DNA from: Fodinibacter sp963811825
Lineage (GTDB): Bacteria; Actinomycetota; Actinomycetes; Actinomycetales; Dermatophilaceae
Length of the DNA: 64,000 bases
Direction of reading: 5' to 3'
NCBI GenBank assembly: GCA_963811825.1
Contig: CAWESS010000029.1
Coordinates: 217,406-281,405, forward strand
Both the position numbers and the translations under genes were made by a program. Each line of letters starts with the position of its first letter. Position 1 is the first letter of the stretch. Below are positions 59,215-64,000 of the stretch, piece by piece. The notes beneath the pieces were generated by a model, which did no database searches, had not been told where the DNA came from, and saw only the letters and a program-made list of their open reading frames with translations.

Positions 59215-60075
59215 GCGGCGGGCTCCTTGCGGTCGACGCGAGAGCGCCGGAGGCGGGCGAGGGGGGAGGTGCCGGCGCTGCTGCTGCCGACGAAGGACAT
59301 GGCGAAGAGCACGACGAACGCGAACACGAGCGAGACCAGGCCCACGGCGACGGAGATCTTCGCGTCGGACTTGCCGAGCTCGTACATCGCCACCTGGAGG
59401 TTCTTCTTGCTGAACAGGCTGGCGATCGTGAACTCCCCGAGCACCAGGGCCACCGAGAGGAACGACGCCGAGAGCACGGCGGACCGCAGGTTCGGGAGCA
59501 CGATGCGACGCATCACGGTGAACCACGACGCCCCCAGCGAGCGGGCCGCCTCCGAGAGGGTGCGGACGTCGATGGCGCGCAGCCCGGCATCCAGGGAGCG
59601 GTACGCGTACGGGAGCACGAGCACGACGTAGGCCAGGGAGAGCCACAGGGTCGAGGACCCGACGAAGTAGTAGACCCAGGCGTAGACCGGGGTCAGGCCC
59701 ACGACGAGGACGATCGCCGGCACCGTGAGCGGGAGCAGGCAGATGAACTCGACGGTCCGGGACAGCCCGGGCAGGCGCAGCCGGACCCAGGTCATCGTCG
59801 GCACGAGGATCGCGAGCATGACGAGGGGGGTGACGATGGCCAGGCCGACCGAGGCGAGGAAGCCCTTGGCGCAACGCCGGGTACTCGGTGGTCACCTTGC
59901 CCACGTCGACGAGCGTGCGCCACGTGTCGGCGGTGCGCCCGACGCCGCCGGGCCCCTGGGTCGTGAAGTCGAGCATGCCGAGCAGCGGCAGCGCGAACAG
60001 GAACGTCGCCAGCGCGACGGCGGACCACCGGAAGATGGTCTGCCGGCGACGCAGCGCCGCGCGCTGGCCGCTCAT
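59211..60075 (-). CDS. ABC importer permease 2 (frameshifted)
   Basis: From 60075 the N-terminus reads ALRRRQTIFRWSAVALATFL through VTTEYPALR, then one extra base near 59873 breaks the frame. The continuation is GFLASVGLAIVTPLV, MLAILVPTMTWVRLRLPGL and the EAA loop SEAARSLGASWFTVMRRIVLP. Repaired length about 287, six helices, typical of type I importer permeases. Partner of permease 1, whose stop overlaps its start by four bases. Confidence 0.87.
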
Positions 60076-60956
60076 CGCGGCATCCAGCGGCTGGTGCGGC
60101 GGTCGAGCAGCACGTAGGCGGTCATGACGATCGCGACCACGACGACCATCGCCAGGGCCATGGCCTTGCCGACGTTCTCCTGGCCGAGGATGACCTCAGA
60201 GCTCATCGTCCCGGCGATCTGCAGCGGCAACAGGGGTGAACCCTGCGAGATGAGCGCCTTGGCGGTGGCGTAGGCGGAGAACGCGTTCGTGAACAGCAGC
60301 AGCATGCCGCCGACGAAGGACGGCGCGAGGATCGGGCCGGCGACGCGGCGCCAGTAGGTCCAGGTCGTTCCCCCGAGGGTCTCGGTCGCCTCGCGCCACT
60401 GGGGCCGCAGCCCCTCGACGGCGGGAAGGAAGACGATCACCATGAGCGGGATCTGGAAGTACAGGTAGATGAGCATCAGGCCCTTGTTCCACTCGTACAG
60501 CCAGAAGCCGGTGCCCGTGTCCACCCCCACTGCCGACAGCCAGGCGGTGATCAGGCCGGTCGCTCCGAAGGACGCGACGAAGGCGAACGCCAGGGCCACG
60601 CCGCCGAACTGGGCGAGCACGCCGCACAGCGAGGTGATGAAGCGTTTGGTGACGCTGGTCGCGTGGGCGGTGCTCACGGCATACGCCAGGATCGCGCCGA
60701 CGATGGCGCCGACGACGGCTGTCACGGAGGACAGCACCACCGAGTTGCGCAGACCGCGCACGACCGATGGTGACGTCAGTGCCTCGACGTTCGCCATGGT
60801 CGGCTGGCCGTCGCCGTCGAGGAAGGCCCCCACGACGACGACGAGCGTCGGGATGAGCAGGAAGACCGTCGTGTAGGCGAAGAAGGGGACGACGCCCAAG
60901 AGGGCACCCGACGGTCGACGACCGTGGGGTGCCCTCGTGCGCGCGGCGTCAGCCAA
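60072..60956 (-). CDS. ABC importer permease 1
   Basis: A 294-residue six-helix permease. The EAA loop is EATETLGGTTWTYWRRVAGP. It uses a TTG at 60956 that overlaps the solute-binding-protein stop by eight bases. A very stable hairpin (60900-60936) lies within codons 8-19. A TTG at about 60899, after the hairpin, is an alternative start. Together with the second permease it forms the channel. Confidence 0.88.
   Translation of the reverse strand: MADAARTRAPHGRRPSGALLGVVPFFAYTTVFLLIPTLVVVVGAFLDGDGQPTMANVEALTSPSVVRGLRNSVVLSSVTAVVGAIVGAILAYAVSTAHATSVTKRFITSLCGVLAQFGGVALAFAFVASFGATGLITAWLSAVGVDTGTGFWLYEWNKGLMLIYLYFQIPLMVIVFLPAVEGLRPQWREATETLGGTTWTYWRRVAGPILAPSFVGGMLLLFTNAFSAYATAKALISQGSPLLPLQIAGTMSSEVILGQENVGKAMALAMVVVVAIVMTAYVLLDRRTSRWMPR
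60900..60936. promoter_or_regulatory. Stable hairpin at the binding-protein/permease boundary
   Basis: GAGGGCACCC-G-ACGGT pairs with ACCGT-G-GGGTGCCCTC, 15 base pairs with one mismatch, around CGACG. It lies 13 bases inside the transcript beyond the binding-protein stop. Such hairpins after a solute-binding-protein gene commonly protect the upstream message and lower permease expression. Confidence 0.65.
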
Positions 60957-62094
60957 CCGCGTTCGCCCAGTTCTCGGCGAGGTAGGTCTTGCCGGCCTCG
61001 GCGTCGGCCTGCGTCGGCACGACGGCGGTGCCCTCGATGGGAGGCAGGGCGGCGGCGGCCGCCTCGTCCAGCGTCCCGGCGGTCTTCATCGCCTCGAAGC
61101 GCACCGGGCGGGCGCCACCCTTGAGCCAGAAGTTCTGGCCCTCGTCGGAGTAGAGGTACTCCTGCCACAGGCGGGCAGCCGCCGGGTTCGGGGCGTCGAC
61201 GTTGATGGCCTGGTAGTAGAAGCCCGCGACGACGGCCTCCTTGGGCACCATGACCTTCCAGGTCGGCAGCTTGGCCGACAGGCCGGCGTTGAGGTAGTCC
61301 CAGTCGATGACGAGCGGGGTCTGGCCCGACTCGACCGTCGCGGGGGTCGGGTCGACGGGCAGGAAGTTCCCGGCCTCGGTCAGCTGCTGGAAGAAGTCGA
61401 CACCCTTGGTGAGGTCAGCGGCGGTGCCGCCCTGGGCGATCGAGACCATCTGGACGCCGGCGAAGGCAGCCCCGGCCTCGGTCGGGTTGCCGTTGAGGGC
61501 GACCTTGCCCTTGTAGTCGGCCTTCAGCAGGTCGGCGACGGTGGTCGGCGCGGGCACCTTGGCCGAGTCGTAGCCGATGCTCATGTAGCCGCCGTAGTCG
61601 TTGACCCAGGCGCCGTTGGCGTCCTTCAGGTCAGCCGGGATGTCGTCCCACGTGGCCACCTTGTAGGGCGCGTACATGGCGGTGTTGGCCAGGGCCACCG
61701 CGGCACCGAGGTCGAAGACGTCGGGGGCGCCGTCCTGGCCCTTGAGGCGCTCGGCGGTCGCGATCTCGTCAGCGCTGCTCGCGTCGGGCTGGTCGCTCGT
61801 GACGGTGATCTCGGGGTACTTGGCCTGGAAGCCCTTGATGATCTCGCCGTAGTTGGCCCAGTCCGGGGGCAGGGCGATGACGTTGAGCTTGCCCTCGGCC
61901 TTCGCGGCCGCGACCAGCCCTTCCATGCCACCGAAGGCCTCGGCGGAGGTGGCCGTCTTCGCGTCGACGGCGCCCGAGGAGCCGGCCGGTGCCGGGGTCT
62001 CCTCCTCGGCGGGCGGGGAACAGGCGACGACGGCAGCGGCAGCGAAGCCGATGACGGCCAGCGCTCCGGCGCGTCGGGTGAAGGGGTGAGTCAT
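60949..62094 (-). CDS. ABC importer solute-binding lipoprotein
   Basis: A 381-residue periplasmic-type binding protein (family 1, as in iron, aminoethylphosphonate or spermidine systems). The ATG at 62094 has a CAGGAGG site. Residues 1-26 are a lipoprotein signal with AAVVACS lipobox. Body motifs include LNVIALPPDWANYGEIIKGF, DVFDLGAAVALANTAMYAPY and AARLWQEYLYSDEGQNFW. Asp/Glu/Asn at PPDWANY suggest a cationic or metal-bound ligand; the substrate is not clear. First gene of the four-gene operon. Confidence 0.9.
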   Translation of the reverse strand: MTHPFTRRAGALAVIGFAAAAVVACSPPAEEETPAPAGSSGAVDAKTATSAEAFGGMEGLVAAAKAEGKLNVIALPPDWANYGEIIKGFQAKYPEITVTSDQPDASSADEIATAERLKGQDGAPDVFDLGAAVALANTAMYAPYKVATWDDIPADLKDANGAWVNDYGGYMSIGYDSAKVPAPTTVADLLKADYKGKVALNGNPTEAGAAFAGVQMVSIAQGGTAADLTKGVDFFQQLTEAGNFLPVDPTPATVESGQTPLVIDWDYLNAGLSAKLPTWKVMVPKEAVVAGFYYQAINVDAPNPAAARLWQEYLYSDEGQNFWLKGGARPVRFEAMKTAGTLDEAAAAALPPIEGTAVVPTQADAEAGKTYLAENWANAVG

Positions 62095-62294
62095 CGTTGA
62101 CCTCCTGGTTGGTGGCACGGGCGGGACTCCCGTGGAGGGCCACGACGAACTCTGCGGCCCCTGTTGTTGGTATGAAACCGGACCTTTCCGTCATTTGTCC
62201 TCGGCGAGACCAAAACGTGACCTGAGGAGGCGACTCGTGGTCGACCTCGTCATCACCCGTTCACCGCACGTGACGTCCCCGGCGCAGTGGTTGG

Positions 62295-63707
62295 ATGGGT
62301 GGCGTGAGCACGCGGTCGAGCAGAGTCGTCATCCTCGGTGGAGGCCCCGGTGGGTACGAGGCCGCCCTCGTGGCGGCCCACCTCGGCGCCGAGGTCACCG
62401 TCGTCGAGCGGGACGGCGTCGGAGGGGCGGCCGTGCTCACCGACTGCGTCCCGAGCAAGACCCTGATCTCCACCGCCGACTACATGAGCGCGTTCGAGAC
62501 CGCCCACCACCTCGGCGTGCACCTCGAGGACGCCGAGGGTGACGAGGTCGCGGATGCCGTGGCCGACCTCGCCGAGGTCAACCGCCGGGTGCTCGACCTG
62601 GCCGCCGCCCAGAGCGCCGACATCTCGTCGCGGCTGTCCGAGGTCGGGGTCCGGTTCATCGCCGGGACGGCGGTCCTCACCTCACCGACGACGGTTCGCG
62701 TCGAGACCGTCGCCGGCGTCGAGGAGCTCGAGACCGACGTCGTTCTCATCGCCACGGGCGCCACCCCGCGGGTCATGGACACCGCACGGCCCGACGGCGA
62801 GCGCATCCTCACCTGGCAGCAGATCTACGACCTCGACGCCCTCCCCGAACGTCTCGTCGTCGTCGGCTCCGGCGTCACCGGCGCCGAGCTGGCCCAGGCC
62901 TACCTCGGCCTGGGCTCGGACGTCGTCCTCGTGTCCTCGCGCGACCGCGTGCTGCCGGGCGAGGACCCGGACGCCGCGCAGGTCATCGAGGACGTCTTCA
63001 CCAAGCGGGGCATGGAGGTGCTCGGACGCTCGCGGATGGCGGCGGTGGAGCGCACCGCCGACGGGGTGCTCGTGCGCCTGGAGGACGGCCGTGAGGTCAT
63101 CGGGTCGCACGCCCTGCTCGCGGTGGGTTCGGTGCCCCAGACGCGCGGCATCGGCCTCGAGGAGGTCGGGGTCGAGCTGGCCCCGGGTGGGCACGTGGTG
63201 GTCGACCGGGTCTCGCGGACCTCGGTGCGCGGGGTCTACGCCGCAGGCGACTGCACCGGGGTGCTGCCGCTCGCCTCGGTCGCTGCCATGCAGGGGCGCA
63301 TCGCCATGTCGCACGCCCTCGGGGATGCCGTGGCGCCCCTGAACCTGCGCGTCGTGTCCGCCAACATCTTCACCGACCCCGAGATCGCGACCGTCGGCGT
63401 GTCCCAGAAGGACGTCGACGAGGGGGTCGTCGATGCCGACGTCCTCATGCTGCCCCTGGCCCGCAACGCCCGCGCGAAGATGCTCGGCATCACCGACGGC
63501 TTCGTCAAGCTCTTCGCGCAGAAGGGCTCGGGTGCGGTGGTCGGTGGCGTGGTCGTCGCTCCGCGCGCCTCCGAGCTGATCTTCCCGGTGACCCTGGCGG
63601 TGCAGCACCGGCTCAACGTCGACCAGGTCGCCTCGACGTTCACCGTCTACCCGTCGCTGTCGGGCTCGATCGCCGAGGCGGCCCGGCGCCTGCACGCCAC
63701 CGACTGA
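62295..63707 (+). CDS. lpdA: NAD(P)H-quinone dehydrogenase, LpdA type
   Basis: A 470-residue flavoprotein of the disulfide-reductase superfamily. FAD loop VVILGGGPGGYEAALVAAHL, NAD loop VVVGSGVTGAELAQAYLGLG, GVYAAGDCTGVLPLASVAAM and dimer domain VASTFTVYPSLSGSIAEAAR. The redox-active CxxxxC is reduced to one Cys (GGAAVLTDCVPSKTLI), so it is not a dihydrolipoamide dehydrogenase but resembles M. tuberculosis LpdA (Rv3303c), which reduces quinones. ATG 62295 or GTG 62304 may start it. Confidence 0.9.
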   Translation: MGGVSTRSSRVVILGGGPGGYEAALVAAHLGAEVTVVERDGVGGAAVLTDCVPSKTLISTADYMSAFETAHHLGVHLEDAEGDEVADAVADLAEVNRRVLDLAAAQSADISSRLSEVGVRFIAGTAVLTSPTTVRVETVAGVEELETDVVLIATGATPRVMDTARPDGERILTWQQIYDLDALPERLVVVGSGVTGAELAQAYLGLGSDVVLVSSRDRVLPGEDPDAAQVIEDVFTKRGMEVLGRSRMAAVERTADGVLVRLEDGREVIGSHALLAVGSVPQTRGIGLEEVGVELAPGGHVVVDRVSRTSVRGVYAAGDCTGVLPLASVAAMQGRIAMSHALGDAVAPLNLRVVSANIFTDPEIATVGVSQKDVDEGVVDADVLMLPLARNARAKMLGITDGFVKLFAQKGSGAVVGGVVVAPRASELIFPVTLAVQHRLNVDQVASTFTVYPSLSGSIAEAARRLHATD

Positions 63708-63801
63708 CCTGCACCCAAGCCACGTTCGGGAACCTCGGCGGGGGATCATGGGTTGACCTCACAGTTCCTTTTCGACCCCGAACCTTCCCAGGAGGACCCC
63801 A

Positions 63802-64000
63802 TGGCACGTGGTGCCATCAAGATGGCCGCGCTCATCGCCCTCGCGAAGCAGGCCCGCGACTACGCCAAGAACAACCCCGACAGCGTCAACGCGCAGATCG
63901 GCAAGTTCGAGGCGACGGTCAACAGCAAGCTCGGCCCGAAGTACTCCGCGCACGTCGGCAAGGGCGGCAAGGCCCTGCGCTCCGGCCTCGGCATCTCGTC
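63802..64000 (+). CDS. Small basic protein, Rv0909/MT0933 antitoxin-like (3' end cut by window)
   Basis: ATG 63802 has an AGGAGG site. The visible 66 residues (AALIALAKQARDYAKNNPDS, VNAQIGKFEATVNSKLGPKY, SAHVGKGGKALRSGLGI) are amphipathic, Lys-rich helices similar to the MT0933-like antitoxin family. No partner toxin is visible before the window ends. The assignment is weak. Confidence 0.5.

Noticed and set aside
62095..62294. Possible riboswitch in the leader before the binding-protein operon
   Set aside because: Only a short CGGGACTCCCG-type stem is visible and no known riboswitch core could be recognised.

Overview
The window is a very GC-rich (about 70%) stretch of an actinobacterial chromosome. 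A monomeric NADP isocitrate dehydrogenase, many GTG starts, four-base ATGA/GTGA overlaps, a CebR-type operator, a MoxR/DUF58/DUF4129/DUF4350 membrane cluster and a punA/pmmB/deoA/cdd/add/lpdA gene set all point to Actinomycetota. Overall gene content suggests Micrococcales, perhaps an Intrasporangiaceae-like organism (inference; no marker here fixes the genus). I saw no rRNA, tRNA, CRISPR array, prophage or insertion sequence.

Layout. 1-6.3 kb: purine/allantoin-type nitrogen catabolism (NCS2 permease, PucR regulator, and allH-allF-allG for a predicted oxamate carbamoyltransferase). 6.3-9.7 kb: a secreted GH6 cellulase behind a perfect CebR palindrome, folD and a Ca2+/H+ antiporter. 9.7-10.7 kb: a decayed AbiEi/DUF559 gene between two inverted copies of a hairpin repeat. 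10.7-20 kb: mdh, a ceramidase-like membrane protein, aquaporin, cupin, a Tat-exported multicopper oxidase, and icd with a 1.27-kb partial tandem duplication. 20-28.4 kb: exonuclease III, galK, trpS, 2'-5' RNA ligase, manC, a secreted TIM-barrel protein, an alpha/beta hydrolase, a Doc toxin-antitoxin pair and a CDP-alcohol phosphatidyltransferase. 28.5-34.7 kb: two-component system, serine hydrolase, ABC exporter and a MarR/GbsR-like regulator. 34.8-38.9 kb: amidohydrolase and cdd-deoA-add. 38.9-46 kb: RDD/SpoIIM and the DUF58-MoxR-DUF4350-DUF4129 cluster. 46.1-49.2 kb: an operon of a divergent Lgt-like protein, a Tes-like radical SAM protein and two small membrane proteins. 49.2-55.9 kb: uridine-kinase-like protein, two-gene ALDH16-like pair, deoC, phosphosugar mutase and punA. 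56-64 kb: fasciclin lipoprotein, a GT39 glycosyltransferase, a four-gene ABC importer, LpdA-type quinone reductase, and the start of a small Rv0909-like protein.

Nucleoside salvage links the right half. punA and deoA release ribose- and deoxyribose-1-phosphate, the mutase and deoC carry them to glyceraldehyde-3-phosphate plus acetaldehyde, and the dehydrogenase pair could oxidise the acetaldehyde.

Quality warning. At least a dozen genes, including housekeeping ones (icd, xth, galK, punA), carry single-base frameshifts, mostly in short G/C runs. Two genes have pairs of shifts that cancel out. icd is partly duplicated with about 1% divergence across a six-base A/T junction. I read this as base-calling and assembly error, perhaps from a mixed-strain or metagenome assembly, rather than mass pseudogenisation. 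Genes broken this way are listed as single loci with the break position.

The most interesting locus is the Lgt-like/radical SAM operon at 46.15-49.2 kb, a candidate bacterial lipid-modifying (possibly lipid-joining) system.
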